The notes below the pieces were generated by a model that worked only from the letters and a program-made list of their open reading frames with translations, made no database searches and was not told the DNA's origin. A stretch of DNA of 64,000 nucleotides from Rhizobium sp. P40RR-XXII (lineage in GTDB: Bacteria; Pseudomonadota; Alphaproteobacteria; Rhizobiales; Rhizobiaceae): assembly GCF_012641405.1 (NCBI RefSeq), contig NZ_JABAII010000011.1:62001-126000 (forward strand), read 5' to 3'. This document shows positions 1-7,971 of the stretch, one piece after another; within the stretch, counting starts at the first letter, position 1, and every line of letters starts with the position of its first letter. Both the position numbers and the translations under genes were made by a program.

Positions 1-298
1 TCACGAAACCGGTCGCGCCGCCATCGCGGCGAATGAAGAACGGTTGGCAATGCTCCTCGAAAAATGCCCGGGCGTCGGGCGCGCTTTGCGGCTCTCTTCC
101 CTCTGCGGCATCGAGGAGCGTCAGGAGATCGGCCGCAGTCAGTCCGGCCGCGCCCGTGCGATAGGGCTTCACGTCGCGGATATAGGCTCGACAGTCCTTC
201 ATGGCGCGAAAAAGGCTGGAAGGATCATCGTCCTTCCAGCCCTTCAGATCGGCGAAGGTTGCCGGCTCCAGCCTGAATTCCTGCAATGGGATCGTCAT
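1..298 (-). CDS. mltA: Membrane-bound lytic murein transglycosylase A, N-terminal part
   Basis: The frame starts at an ATG at 298 and runs off the left edge, giving 99 codons. The readable protein begins MTIPLQEFRLEPATFADLKG and continues with WKDDDPSSLFRAMKDC, a region with aromatic/FF residues, and GATGFV. This matches the N-terminal part of MltA-family transglycosylases, whose next segment is normally TGYYEP. MltA cleaves peptidoglycan glycan strands to 1,6-anhydro products in the periplasm. No signal peptide is evident at this start, so the true start could differ. Its ATG overlaps the TGA of timA by four bases (ATGA), so the two are probably co-transcribed. The catalytic domain lies outside the window. 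Confidence 0.8.
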   Translation of the reverse strand, partial: MTIPLQEFRLEPATFADLKGWKDDDPSSLFRAMKDCRAYIRDVKPYRTGAAGLTAADLLTLLDAAEGREPQSAPDARAFFEEHCQPFFIRRDGGATGFV

Positions 299-996
299 TG
301 TTCGGATTCGGTCGCCACGAGTTTCCAGTTCGGATCGCGCGAACGCGTGTCGCGGGCGAAGGTCCACAGGTCGCTGATCTCGGCCACAGCTTCGGCATCG
401 CCATCGATCACGGTGCCGCTCTTGTCGTAGATGGCGGAAATCATCTGGCTAACGATGCGCATGGTGATGAAGGATTCCGTTCCCTTCATCTCGGCGCTGA
501 GGATATCAGCCTTGTCGATGCCGATGAAGGTCGATTTGACCTTCTCGCCCTTAGCCTCGCGATCGGCGATGGCGGTATCGAAACCTTCATAGACCTCACG
601 CGACAGCAGTCCCTTCAAAGACTTGCGATCGCCATCGGCAAAGGCCATAACGATCATCTCATAGGCCATGCGGGCGCCGTTGACGAATTCCTTCGGGTTG
701 AAGGCGGGATCAGCCTTGCTCACTTCACGCAGCGAGTCGTTCAGCGGCGTACCAGCCGGGGCGAAGGTATCGATGGCGGCAAAACGGTCTTCCTCTTCGG
801 TCGCATCGCGCCGCGGCAGGGTCACCACCTTGCCGGCATCCGGCGGCGTCGGGCCATTTGCCGGATCTGCGGAACCATAGAGATCGCGCGGCGGCTTCTC
901 ATTCCCCGTGCGGCGGCCAAGAACACTGCGCAGCTGAAAGAAGATCAGCACTGCCGCCACCAGGAAAAAGATCGTCACAAAGTCGTTTGCACCCAT
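295..996 (-). CDS. timA: Tim44/TimA family putative adaptor protein
   Basis: The 233-residue protein begins MGANDFVTIFFLVAAVLIFFQLRSVLGRRTGNEKPPRDLY. This is one N-terminal membrane helix (about residues 6-22) followed by a charged linker and, from about residue 90, a Tim44-like domain (FVNGARMAYEMIVMAFADGD and on). Tim44-like domains in alphaproteobacteria resemble the mitochondrial import-motor subunit; here the role is thought to be a membrane-anchored adaptor, but the function is not established. It lies upstream of mltA with a four-base overlap and is divergent from fxsA. The placement beside fxsA and secB is the usual one in Rhizobiaceae. Confidence 0.85.
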   Translation of the reverse strand: MGANDFVTIFFLVAAVLIFFQLRSVLGRRTGNEKPPRDLYGSADPANGPTPPDAGKVVTLPRRDATEEEDRFAAIDTFAPAGTPLNDSLREVSKADPAFNPKEFVNGARMAYEMIVMAFADGDRKSLKGLLSREVYEGFDTAIADREAKGEKVKSTFIGIDKADILSAEMKGTESFITMRIVSQMISAIYDKSGTVIDGDAEAVAEISDLWTFARDTRSRDPNWKLVATESEQ

Positions 997-1142
997 CTCG
1001 TATCGGAACCACCGTTAAAATTAAAAGATTAATCCCCATATAGTCCGCATCGATCTATCATTCAAATAGCGGACCAGTTTCTTTATTATACGCGAGAAAC
1101 CAACGCCTACGCGAAGAAACCCGCTTTCAGGACCACCGTAAC

Positions 1143-1661
1143 ATGCGCCTATCACTTCTTCCTATCTTCGTTTCTCTGATGCCTCTGGCGGAAATCGCCG
1201 GATTCATCGTCGTCGGAAAAATGATCGGCGTCTGGGCCACCCTGGGGCTTGTCATCCTCAGCGTGCTGCTCGGTGCCGTTCTCTTAAGAATTCAAGGGAT
1301 CGGGATCCTCCAGCGCATCTCCGCCGAAAGCCGCAATGGCGGCGATCCCGGCCGCGAGATGGTGCATGGCGCCATGATCGTCGTCGCGGCCTTTTTCCTA
1401 ATGCTGCCCGGCTTCATTTCCGATATCATTGGCCTGCTGCTTTTCATCCCGGCGGTGCGCGATCTTGCCTGGACGGTGCTGCGCAAGCGCATCGTCGTTG
1501 TCGGCAATTCGCGCGCCTTCCGGCGAGGACAGGGTCCGGACGCCAGCCCGCAAGGCCGGCCACGCAACCCTGAAACGGTGGTCGATCTGGACGAAACCGA
1601 TTTCCATCGCGAGCCGAACCGCAACTCGCCATGGTCCGATCAGAAGCGCCTAAAGGACTAG
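1143..1661 (+). CDS. fxsA: FxsA family membrane protein
   Basis: The product is 172 residues. The N-terminal half is strongly hydrophobic, with segments near residues 5-25, 30-48 and 78-102 (AMIVVAAFFLMLPGFISDIIGLLLFIP). This is the FxsA/UPF0716 fold, including the conserved LPGFISDIIG stretch. The C-terminal 55 residues are polar and low in complexity. E. coli FxsA is a cytoplasmic-membrane protein that suppresses F exclusion of phage T7; its housekeeping role is unknown. The gene diverges from timA across about 145 bp and precedes secB by 93 bp in the same direction. Confidence 0.85.
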   Translation: MRLSLLPIFVSLMPLAEIAGFIVVGKMIGVWATLGLVILSVLLGAVLLRIQGIGILQRISAESRNGGDPGREMVHGAMIVVAAFFLMLPGFISDIIGLLLFIPAVRDLAWTVLRKRIVVVGNSRAFRRGQGPDASPQGRPRNPETVVDLDETDFHREPNRNSPWSDQKRLKD

Positions 1662-1754
1662 AATAGCGCAATTGAGCACCGGGCCATAAGGGTTGTAAGC
1701 CCCTATTCTAAATGCTAGATGGCGACACCCATCGAGACGTGAGAGGACACCCCC

Positions 1755-2237
1755 ATGGCCAACGAGACCAACGGCAACGGTGCAGCCAGCCCGAGCCTCA
1801 GCATCCTTGCTCAGTACACCAAGGATCTTTCCTTTGAAAATCCGGGGGCTCCGCGCTCGCTTCAGGCCCGGGAAAATGCTCCCGACATCAATATCAATGT
1901 CAACGTCAACGCCAACCCGCTGTCGGACGAGGATTTTGACGTCGTGCTGACGCTGAATGCCGAAGCCAAGGATGGCGAGCGCGTTCTCTTCCATACCGAG
2001 CTGGTCTATGGCGGCGTCTTCCGCGTCACCGGCTTCCCGCAGGAACACATGCTGCCGCTGCTTTTCATCGAATGCCCGCGCCTGCTGTTCCCCTTCGCAC
2101 GCCAGATCATCGCTGACGTCACGCGCAATGGCGGCTTCCCGCCGCTGATGATCGACCCGATCGATTTCGCGCAGATGTTCACGCAGCGCATGGCCGAGGA
2201 GCAGGCCCGCGCCCAGGTTTCGGCCGTTCCGAACTAG
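1755..2237 (+). CDS. secB: Protein-export chaperone SecB
   Basis: The 160-residue length is typical for alphaproteobacterial SecB. The start MANETNGNGAASPSLSILAQ is followed by YTKDLSFENPGAPRSL, the conserved YxKDxSFExPxxP signature. Later come NINVNVNA, a substrate-groove strand, and CPRLLFPFARQIIADVTRNGGFPPLMIDPIDF, the best-conserved part of the family. SecB is a tetrameric cytosolic chaperone that keeps preproteins unfolded and hands them to SecA. The ATG at 1755 follows a purine-rich GAGAGGAC. A hairpin terminator lies downstream and dnaQ converges on it. Confidence 0.96.
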   Translation: MANETNGNGAASPSLSILAQYTKDLSFENPGAPRSLQARENAPDININVNVNANPLSDEDFDVVLTLNAEAKDGERVLFHTELVYGGVFRVTGFPQEHMLPLLFIECPRLLFPFARQIIADVTRNGGFPPLMIDPIDFAQMFTQRMAEEQARAQVSAVPN

Positions 2238-2277
2238 AGCAATTCCAGTGCGCAGCGGTTTTCCGCCTAGAATTGCT
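2238..2277. repeat. Short rhizobial palindromic repeat unit after secB
   Basis: An inverted repeat begins at the base after the secB stop: AGCAATTC (2238-2245) pairs with GAATTGCT (2270-2277). A second hairpin, GCGG-tttt-CCGC, lies inside it. The wording (AGCAATTCCAG, then GCGGTTTTCCGC, then GAATTGCT) resembles a palindromic element common between genes in rhizobia. A related but longer unit occurs at 62087-62127. Confidence 0.6.
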
Positions 2278-2299
2278 AGATAACAAAGAGATAGAATAG

Positions 2300-2334
2300 A
2301 AATGCCCGGATCGAAAGACCTGGGCATTTTCTTT
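2300..2334 (+). terminator. Rho-independent terminator of secB
   Basis: AAATGCCC (2300-2307) pairs with GGGCATTT (2322-2329), and the stem is followed by TCTTT. The T-rich side lies on the plus strand, so it ends secB transcription. It stands 20 bp short of the convergent dnaQ stop and may shield both transcripts. Confidence 0.75.
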
Positions 2335-2353
2335 GACGACCTGGGGAAGCGCC

Positions 2354-3070
2354 TTATTCGGAGGCGCGATATTTGGACCAGATTCCCTTCGCGCCAAGCT
2401 TGGCGACCAGTGCGGCATGGGCAGCGAGCTCTTCCTCGCTCAGTCGGCTCGGCAGCGGATAAGGCCGTTCGAGAATATCAGCAACGATTTCCTCCACGGC
2501 ATAGTTCTGACGCGAACGCGCCGACGAACCATTGGCGCTGCCGAGACCCAGCGCGGTCTGCCGGCCGCCGATCATCTCGATATAGACTTCGGCGAGCAGT
2601 TCGGAGTCGAGAAGCGCGCCATGCTGGGTGCGATGCGAATTGTCGACGCCGTAGCGCCGGCAGAGTGCATCCAGCGAATTCGGACCCATGGGATGCTTGC
2701 GCCGGGCCATGGCGAGCGTATCGATCACCATATCGGGCAGGATCGGCGGCCGGCCGATCCTTGCAAATTCCGCGTTGACGAAGCCCATGTCGAAGGTGGC
2801 GTTGTGCGCAATCCATTTGGCGTCGCCGAAGAAATCGAGGATCTGATCCGCAACGACTTCGAAGGGCGGCTTGTCCTTCAGTGATTCATCGGTGATGCCG
2901 TGCACAGCAAGCGCATCGGGATGAACCTTGCGGTCGCCGGGATTGATAAAAAGATGCAGCGTTTTGCCGGTCGGGAAATGGTTGAAGAGCTCGATGCCGC
3001 CGATTTCGATGATACGGTCTGCCCTGTTGTCGAGGCCGGTGGTTTCCGTATCGAAAATGATTTCGCGCAT
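2354..3070 (-). CDS. dnaQ: DNA polymerase III epsilon subunit (3'-5' proofreading exonuclease)
   Basis: The 238-residue protein carries all three motifs of a DEDDh exonuclease: FDTETTGL (D7, E9), HNATFDMGF (D94) and HGALLDSELL (H150, D155). DnaQ binds the alpha subunit and removes misincorporated bases during replication. The C-terminal tail after about residue 175 is the usual polymerase-binding linker. It is last in a leftward run PPSR-maf-aroE-coaE-dnaQ, starting 17 bp after the coaE stop. The N-terminus MREIIFDTETTGLDNRADRI is standard for Rhizobium DnaQ, which supports this start. Confidence 0.95.
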   Translation of the reverse strand: MREIIFDTETTGLDNRADRIIEIGGIELFNHFPTGKTLHLFINPGDRKVHPDALAVHGITDESLKDKPPFEVVADQILDFFGDAKWIAHNATFDMGFVNAEFARIGRPPILPDMVIDTLAMARRKHPMGPNSLDALCRRYGVDNSHRTQHGALLDSELLAEVYIEMIGGRQTALGLGSANGSSARSRQNYAVEEIVADILERPYPLPSRLSEEELAAHAALVAKLGAKGIWSKYRASE

Positions 3071-3087
3071 GTGGGGGCTCCGCCTTC

Positions 3088-3687
3088 CTATTTCTTATTC
3101 CGCTGCTTGCGCCGCAGATCCGCGACGATCTCTCTTACCTGCTTGCGGGCCGCATCGATACTGCCGCCGGTATCGATGACGTAATCGGCGCGTGCCCGTT
3201 TTTCCGCATCCGGCGTCTGTCGGGAGAGAATCATGTTGAATTTTTCCTCCGTCATGCCTGGTCGGGCAAGCACTCTTTCTCTCTGAATCTGTGGATCACA
3301 GCTGACGACGACGATCTTGTCGACCCTCTTGTCCGCGCCGGTTTCGAACAGGAGCGGAATATCCAGCACCACCATATCGGCGCCTGCTTGCCGCTGACGT
3401 TCCAGGAATTCGCGCTCGCGCTCGCGAACGAGCGGATGGATAATGGCTTCGAGACGCTTGAAACCGGAGGGTTCGCCCGCAAGCTTCCGGCTGAGTTCCT
3501 GCCGGTCGACTTTGCCATTGCTGGTCGTACCGGGGAAGGCAGCCTCGACCAGAGGAACCGCTTCGCCGCTATAAAGATCATGCACGACAGCATCGGAATC
3601 GTTCGCCGGAATTCCGGCTTCGGCGAAGAGTTTCGCCGAGGTCGATTTTCCCATGCCGATCGATCCCGTCAGCCCGATCCTGATCAT
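3088..3687 (-). CDS. coaE: Dephospho-CoA kinase
   Basis: CoaE phosphorylates the ribose 3'-OH of dephospho-CoA, the last step of CoA synthesis. The P-loop GSIGMGKST occupies residues 8-16. It is followed by the ANDSDAVVHDLY segment, which matches the conserved D-D-H substrate motif, and by VLDIPLLFETG in the CoA lid region. I chose the ATG at 3687, which overlaps the aroE stop as TGATG; an upstream TTG at 3690 in the same frame is less likely. The protein is then 199 residues, normal for the family. Translational coupling with aroE is likely. Confidence 0.94.
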   Translation of the reverse strand: MIRIGLTGSIGMGKSTSAKLFAEAGIPANDSDAVVHDLYSGEAVPLVEAAFPGTTSNGKVDRQELSRKLAGEPSGFKRLEAIIHPLVREREREFLERQRQAGADMVVLDIPLLFETGADKRVDKIVVVSCDPQIQRERVLARPGMTEEKFNMILSRQTPDAEKRARADYVIDTGGSIDAARKQVREIVADLRRKQRNKK

Positions 3688-4544
3688 CAATGCTTTTCCA
3701 TATCCGCGATGATCAACGCCCTCAAAGTATCATCAACCACCGGACGCTTTCCGAACCATTTTTCGAAGCCTGGCACCGCCTGGTGCAACAGCATGCCAAG
3801 GCCATCGACGATGGCAAAGCCCTGTTCCTCGGCCTGCGTCAGAAGCGGCGTCTTCAAGGGTACATAGACAATGTCGGTAACGACAGCCCCTTGTGCAAGT
3901 GGCGAGAAATCGATCCGCGGTGCGGCTTCGCCATCCATGCCGAGCGAGGTCGTGTTGATGAAAAGGCCGGCACCTTGCATGACGTCGCCAAGTGCTGCCA
4001 TCGGATGGGCATGAACACGTTCGCCGAACCGATCCGCCAGCTCCCGCGCCCGCTCGACCGTGCGGTTGACGATGTGGATTTCCTTGAAGCCGCGATCACG
4101 CACGGCCTGTATCACCGCGCGGCTGGCGCCGCCTGCGCCGAGGATCACGGTCCGGTCGCTGCGATCCCAGCCGGGATGACGCTCATCGAGGTTCGCCGTG
4201 AAACCACGGCCATCGCTGTTCGTCGCATGCAGCAGCCGGTCCTCGATCCACAAGGTGTTGGCGGCGCCAAGTTCTTCCGAAAGCTCATCGGGCCGATCGG
4301 CGAGTTTGAACGCCGCTTCCTTGTGAGGGATCGTGACATTGCCGCCGACGAAGCCGCTGGTGCCCTCTTTCAGCGACGTGATGAAGGCAGCGAAATCCTC
4401 GGGGAGCACTGCATGCGCGCGATAGCTTCCGGCCAGACCGAGCTGCCGCAGCCAGTAGCCATGGATCAGCGGCGAGCGCGAATGCTTGATCGGATAACCC
4501 GTTACGAAAGCGTTTATGCCCGGTGTTTCACGTGAATCATCCAT
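3687..4544 (-). CDS. aroE: Shikimate dehydrogenase (NADP+)
   Basis: AroE reduces 3-dehydroshikimate in aromatic amino-acid synthesis. The N-terminal substrate motif is FVTGYPIKHSRSP (13-25), the catalytic lysine lies in NVTIPHK (K75), the paired aspartate in TNSDGRG (D111), and the NADP loop is GAGGASRA (136-143). The start chosen is the ATG at 4544, whose ATGGATGA overlaps the maf stop; the protein is 285 residues. The first codons (MDDSRETP) are written by a near-perfect parS sequence at 4524-4539. An in-frame upstream ATG at 4562 would lie inside maf and adds only six residues. Confidence 0.95.
   Translation of the reverse strand: MDDSRETPGINAFVTGYPIKHSRSPLIHGYWLRQLGLAGSYRAHAVLPEDFAAFITSLKEGTSGFVGGNVTIPHKEAAFKLADRPDELSEELGAANTLWIEDRLLHATNSDGRGFTANLDERHPGWDRSDRTVILGAGGASRAVIQAVRDRGFKEIHIVNRTVERARELADRFGERVHAHPMAALGDVMQGAGLFINTTSLGMDGEAAPRIDFSPLAQGAVVTDIVYVPLKTPLLTQAEEQGFAIVDGLGMLLHQAVPGFEKWFGKRPVVDDTLRALIIADMEKH
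4524..4539. other. parS-like ParB-binding site (1 mismatch) in the aroE start region
   Basis: TGTTTCACGTGAATCA differs from the parS consensus TGTTTCACGTGAAACA at one base, position 14. It covers the maf stop and aroE codons 2-7, where the reverse strand reads D-S-R-E-T-P. It lies about 1.5 kb left of the candidate oriC, opposite the other parS sites. The mismatch breaks one arm of the palindrome, so binding may be weaker. Confidence 0.55.
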
Positions 4545-5136
4545 CGATCGTCCCCAACTCACGCAGTTTTTCCAGCAGCGGCAGCATCGGCAATCCGACG
4601 ATCGTGAAATAATCGCCGTCGATTTTCGAGAAAAGCTGGATGCCTTCGCCCTCGAGCTGATAGGCGCCGACGCTTGACAATGCCTTCTCTCCGACGCGGC
4701 CGAGATGCCGATGGATGAAATCGGCCGGCAGCTCGCGCATGGTCAGATCGGCGTGCGACACATGCTCCCAGATGATATCGCCATTGCGGGCCAACGCGAT
4801 GGCGCTGTTCAGGCGATGCGTTTTACCCGACAGGGTCCGCAGATGATTTTCCGCATCCGCCATCGTCTTCGGTTTGTGGAAGACCTGGTCACCGAGCGAC
4901 ATGGTCTGATCCGAACCGATGACGAGCGAGCCCGAGAAGCGATCGCTGACTTCCTTTGCCTTCGCCTTTGCCAGGACGAGCGCGACAGCATCGGGGCTGG
5001 CGCCATCCCGTTCGAGCGGGGCTTCGATTGCGCGTTCGTCGACATCGGCGGCGATGGCCTGGAAATGCAACCCGGCATTTTCCATCAGCATCCGTCGGAA
5101 TGGGCTGGATGATGCAAGAATAAGGGGCACGGTCAT
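4537..5136 (-). CDS. maf: Maf-like nucleoside triphosphate pyrophosphatase
   Basis: The 199-residue protein opens with LILASSSPFRRMLMENAG, the family's SxSPxR phosphate-binding motif (residues 6-23). It continues with VIGSDQTM (about 73-80, D76 as catalytic acid), HKPKTMADA and VGAYQLEGEG. Maf enzymes hydrolyse non-canonical or methylated nucleoside triphosphates to monophosphates and have been linked to septum control. The GSDQ rather than ADT version resembles the YceF-type subgroup, so the favoured substrate may be a modified GTP; that is inference. It lies between the PPSR gene (33-bp gap) and aroE (8-base overlap). Confidence 0.9.
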   Translation of the reverse strand: MTVPLILASSSPFRRMLMENAGLHFQAIAADVDERAIEAPLERDGASPDAVALVLAKAKAKEVSDRFSGSLVIGSDQTMSLGDQVFHKPKTMADAENHLRTLSGKTHRLNSAIALARNGDIIWEHVSHADLTMRELPADFIHRHLGRVGEKALSSVGAYQLEGEGIQLFSKIDGDYFTIVGLPMLPLLEKLRELGTIDG

Positions 5137-5169
5137 GACGGCTGCCTCCGGGATAATAATGTGCAGCGC

Positions 5170-5991
5170 TTAACGCAGCTTGGGGCGCAGGGCAACAATG
5201 GCCGCCGCAGTCTCTTCGATCGAGCGGCGCGTGACATCGATGATCGGCCAATTGTGTCGGGCGCAAAGCGAGCGGGCATATTTCAGCTCTTCGGAAATGG
5301 CGGCGCGATCCGTATAGTCACCACGATCGAAGCCGGGCGTCGTGCCGAGAATGCGGTTTTCGCGTACTTGCGAGATGCGATCGGTCGTTGCCACCAATCC
5401 GACGATCAATGGCTTGGTCGCCTTGCTCAAGCTCTCCGGCAACGGCACGCCGTGGACGATAGGTATATTGGCGGTCTTGATGCCGCGATTGGCCAGATAG
5501 ATGCTCGTCGGCGTCTTCGAGGTGCGGCTGATGCCGATGATGACGACATCGGCATCGTCATAATCATCCGGCATCTGCCCGTCATCATGATCCATGGTGA
5601 AGTTCAGCGCTTCGATGCGGGCGAAATAATCAGCGTTCATCACATGCTGCGCGCCGACGCGTCGGCGCGATGCCGTACCGAGATAGGTCTGGAAGACATT
5701 CATGACAGGTTCGAGAACATTGACGCAAGGCACGCCCATATCCTTGCACCGCTCGGCGATGAAATCGGCGAGTTCACGATCGACGATCGTATAGAGGACA
5801 ATGCCGGGGCTATTATCGATCGCCTCCAGAACCGGCAGCAGCTGCTTGCGGTTTCTGATCAGCGGATAGACGTGCTCGATCGGCTGGCTAGCATGGAATT
5901 GCACCGAGGCGGCACGACCGGCGGAGATGAGAGTCTCGCCCGTTGAGTCAGAAATCAGGTGCAGATGAAAGAAGCTCGTTCGGTTTTCCAC
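5170..5991 (-). CDS. Bifunctional kinase/pyrophosphorylase of the PPSR (DUF299) family
   Basis: PPSR proteins switch pyruvate phosphate dikinase or PEP synthase off and on by ADP-dependent phosphorylation and Pi-dependent dephosphorylation of a threonine. The nucleotide-binding loop GISRTSKTP is at about residues 153-161. The N-terminus FFHLHLISDSTGETL is the family signature. I chose the GTG at 5991 (VENRTSFFHLH), which gives 273 residues, the usual length. A longer in-frame extension to 6084 adds 31 residues without similarity and would intrude into the candidate origin. It is first in the leftward operon ending at dnaQ. Confidence 0.92.
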   Translation of the reverse strand: MENRTSFFHLHLISDSTGETLISAGRAASVQFHASQPIEHVYPLIRNRKQLLPVLEAIDNSPGIVLYTIVDRELADFIAERCKDMGVPCVNVLEPVMNVFQTYLGTASRRRVGAQHVMNADYFARIEALNFTMDHDDGQMPDDYDDADVVIIGISRTSKTPTSIYLANRGIKTANIPIVHGVPLPESLSKATKPLIVGLVATTDRISQVRENRILGTTPGFDRGDYTDRAAISEELKYARSLCARHNWPIIDVTRRSIEETAAAIVALRPKLR

Positions 5992-6391
5992 GCTACTTTC
6001 CGTCACCTGTTGATATCTCGGGAGAAAAGAGAGGTACGAGAAGGGGCCTATCCTCGGCAAGTGGAAAACCGCCGAGTTTTCCACATTTGGGATTTTCGAG
6101 AGAAGGCCTTCGCCGCGGCTGTGGGCAATGTGGACAAGTTGAGAAGCGCAACTTCGATCCCCACTTTGTCCCCAGAACGGGATAAAGCAAATTCAGCTGC
6201 AAGCTGCTCAAATGATTGAAAGATCGTCTTTGTTTTCCACATATCGGCTCGCGGCGTTCGAATCGCTGCAAATTTCCGCGTGAGGCGCGACAAATTGGAC
6301 AGGCGATGGATGAACTTTAATCCTTGATAGTCACCGACTCTAAGAAATAGAAACCTTAGATATATGTTTGGTTTTATATAGGACGACGTCT
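5992..6391. other. Candidate chromosomal replication origin (oriC)
   Basis: This 400-bp non-coding region separates two diverging transcription units. It contains TTTTCCACA at 6077-6085 and 6233-6241, both matching the relaxed DnaA box TTWTNCACA, and TGTGGACAA at 6129-6137, one mismatch from the consensus on the reverse strand. Weaker copies are TTTTCCACG (5984-5992) and AGTGGAAAA (6060-6068). An AT-rich stretch (about 6312-6382), which could be an unwinding element, leads up to hemE. In Caulobacter and Sinorhizobium the mapped chromosomal origin lies beside hemE. Genes on the right run outward from it, as do most on the left. No clear TTAA-N7-TTAA CtrA site was found. GANTC sites occur at 6259-6263 and near 6336. 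Confidence 0.7.
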
Positions 6392-7426
6392 TTGACCGAT
6401 GAACGCCGGAAGATCATGCGGGTGCTAAGCGGAGAAACGCTCATCCCTCCCCCTCTCTGGCTGATGCGTCAGGCAGGACGCTATCTCCCGGAATATCGCG
6501 AGACACGCGCTAAAGCTGGGAGCTTTCTCGATCTCTGTTATTCGCCCGATCACGCGGTGGAAGTGACGCTGCAGCCGATCCGTCGTTATGGCTTCGATGC
6601 GGCTATTCTTTTCTCCGACATCCTGGTCATCCCTGATGCGCTGAAACGGAATGTCCGGTTTACTGAAGGGCATGGACCGGAGATGGATCCGATCGATGAA
6701 GCCGGCATCCTGGCGCTGAAGCCGGAGGGCATCCTGGCGCATCTTGCGCCGGTCATGGAAACGGTGAGGAGGTTACGGCGGGAGCTGCCGGTGGAAACGA
6801 CGCTTCTCGGCTTCTGCGGGGCACCCTGGACCGTTGCGACCTATATGATCGCCGGACATGGTACGCCCGATCAGGCCCCTGCCCGGCTATTTGCCTATCG
6901 CCATCCCAAGGCGTTCGAACATCTCTTGATGCTGCTTGCCGATATCTCAGCCGATTATCTCGTGGCGCAGATCGACGCCGGCGCAGATGCCGTGCAGATT
7001 TTCGATTCCTGGGCTGGCGTGCTCGGCGAAAAGGAATTCGCAGCTTATGCGGTCAAGCCGGTTGCGAAAATGATTGCGTCGGTGAAGGCACGGCGGCCGC
7101 AGGCTCGCGTCATCGCTTTCGCCAAGGGCGCGGGATATCTGCTGAAAACCTATCGGCAGAAGACTGGCGCCGATGCGATCGGTCTCGACTGGTCGGTGCC
7201 GCTGGCTTTCGCGCGCGAACTCCAGAAGGATGGGCCCATACAGGGAAATCTCGATCCAATGCGCGTGGTTGCCGGGGGCAAGGCTCTGGAAGAGGGGATC
7301 GACGATATTCTGCGGCATCTTGGCAGCGGTCCGCTGATTTTCAATCTCGGCCATGGCATTACGCCACAGGCGGATCCCGCCAATGTTTCGACGCTTGTCG
7401 AACGTGTGCGGGGATGGAGGAACTGA
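6392..7426 (+). CDS. hemE: Uroporphyrinogen decarboxylase
   Basis: HemE removes four carboxyl groups from uroporphyrinogen III to give coproporphyrinogen III in haem synthesis. The conserved PPLWLMRQAGRYLPEYRE is near residues 20-37, followed by FLDLCYSPDHAVEVTLQPIRRYGFDAAILFSDILV. The end FNLGHGI lies near the C-terminus. The start I favour is TTG at 6392, eight bases after AGGA (6380-6383), giving 344 residues; another TTG at 6368 is in frame but has no ribosome site. No ATG serves this frame. hemJ follows with an overlapping TGATG. Confidence 0.94.
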   Translation: MTDERRKIMRVLSGETLIPPPLWLMRQAGRYLPEYRETRAKAGSFLDLCYSPDHAVEVTLQPIRRYGFDAAILFSDILVIPDALKRNVRFTEGHGPEMDPIDEAGILALKPEGILAHLAPVMETVRRLRRELPVETTLLGFCGAPWTVATYMIAGHGTPDQAPARLFAYRHPKAFEHLLMLLADISADYLVAQIDAGADAVQIFDSWAGVLGEKEFAAYAVKPVAKMIASVKARRPQARVIAFAKGAGYLLKTYRQKTGADAIGLDWSVPLAFARELQKDGPIQGNLDPMRVVAGGKALEEGIDDILRHLGSGPLIFNLGHGITPQADPANVSTLVERVRGWRN

Positions 7427-7971
7427 TGGCGGTGGAAAAGCAGACGGATTCCGCACCTGGCCAGAAAGCCGGACGGCGCGCCTATTCCATGATCCTGATC
7501 TTCGCCGTCCTGGCGATCGGCCTGTTCGCCTGGCATCCAAGCGATCTCTATCTCTGGATCAAGGCGCTTCACATCATCGCGGTGATTTCATGGATGGCCG
7601 GCATGTTCTACCTGCCGCGGCTTTTCGTCTATCATACCGATGCCGAACCGGGTTCGCAGCAATCCGAGACGTTCAAGGTGATGGAGCAGCGGCTATTGCA
7701 CTACATCATCACGCCGGCGATGATTTTGACGTGGATTTTCGGGCTCTATCTTGCCTGGTCGGTCTATGATTTTCACGGCGGATGGCTGCACGCCAAGATC
7801 GGGCTTGTCGTGCTGCTATCGGCTGTTCATGGGCATTTCAGCAGCGCGGCACGCGCTTTTGCCCGCGATGAGAACAAACATTCGGCGCGCTACTGGCGAC
7901 TAATGAACGAGGCGCCGACGCTGTTGATGATCGCGATTGTCATTCTCGTGGTGGTGAAGCCATTTGCGTAA
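7426..7971 (+). CDS. hemJ: Protoporphyrinogen oxidase HemJ
   Basis: HemJ oxidises protoporphyrinogen IX to protoporphyrin IX in the membrane. The 181-residue protein has hydrophobic segments near residues 20-36, 43-65, 88-112, 120-138 and 160-178. It carries the family motif LHIIAVISWMAGMFYLPRLFVYH (48-70) with the conserved histidine H49, and HAKIGLVVLLSAVHG. The ATG at 7426 overlaps the hemE stop, and GGAGG lies about seven bases upstream, which decides between it and an in-frame ATG at 7414. Pairing with hemE makes a two-gene haem operon beside the origin. Confidence 0.93.
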   Translation: MAVEKQTDSAPGQKAGRRAYSMILIFAVLAIGLFAWHPSDLYLWIKALHIIAVISWMAGMFYLPRLFVYHTDAEPGSQQSETFKVMEQRLLHYIITPAMILTWIFGLYLAWSVYDFHGGWLHAKIGLVVLLSAVHGHFSSAARAFARDENKHSARYWRLMNEAPTLLMIAIVILVVVKPFA

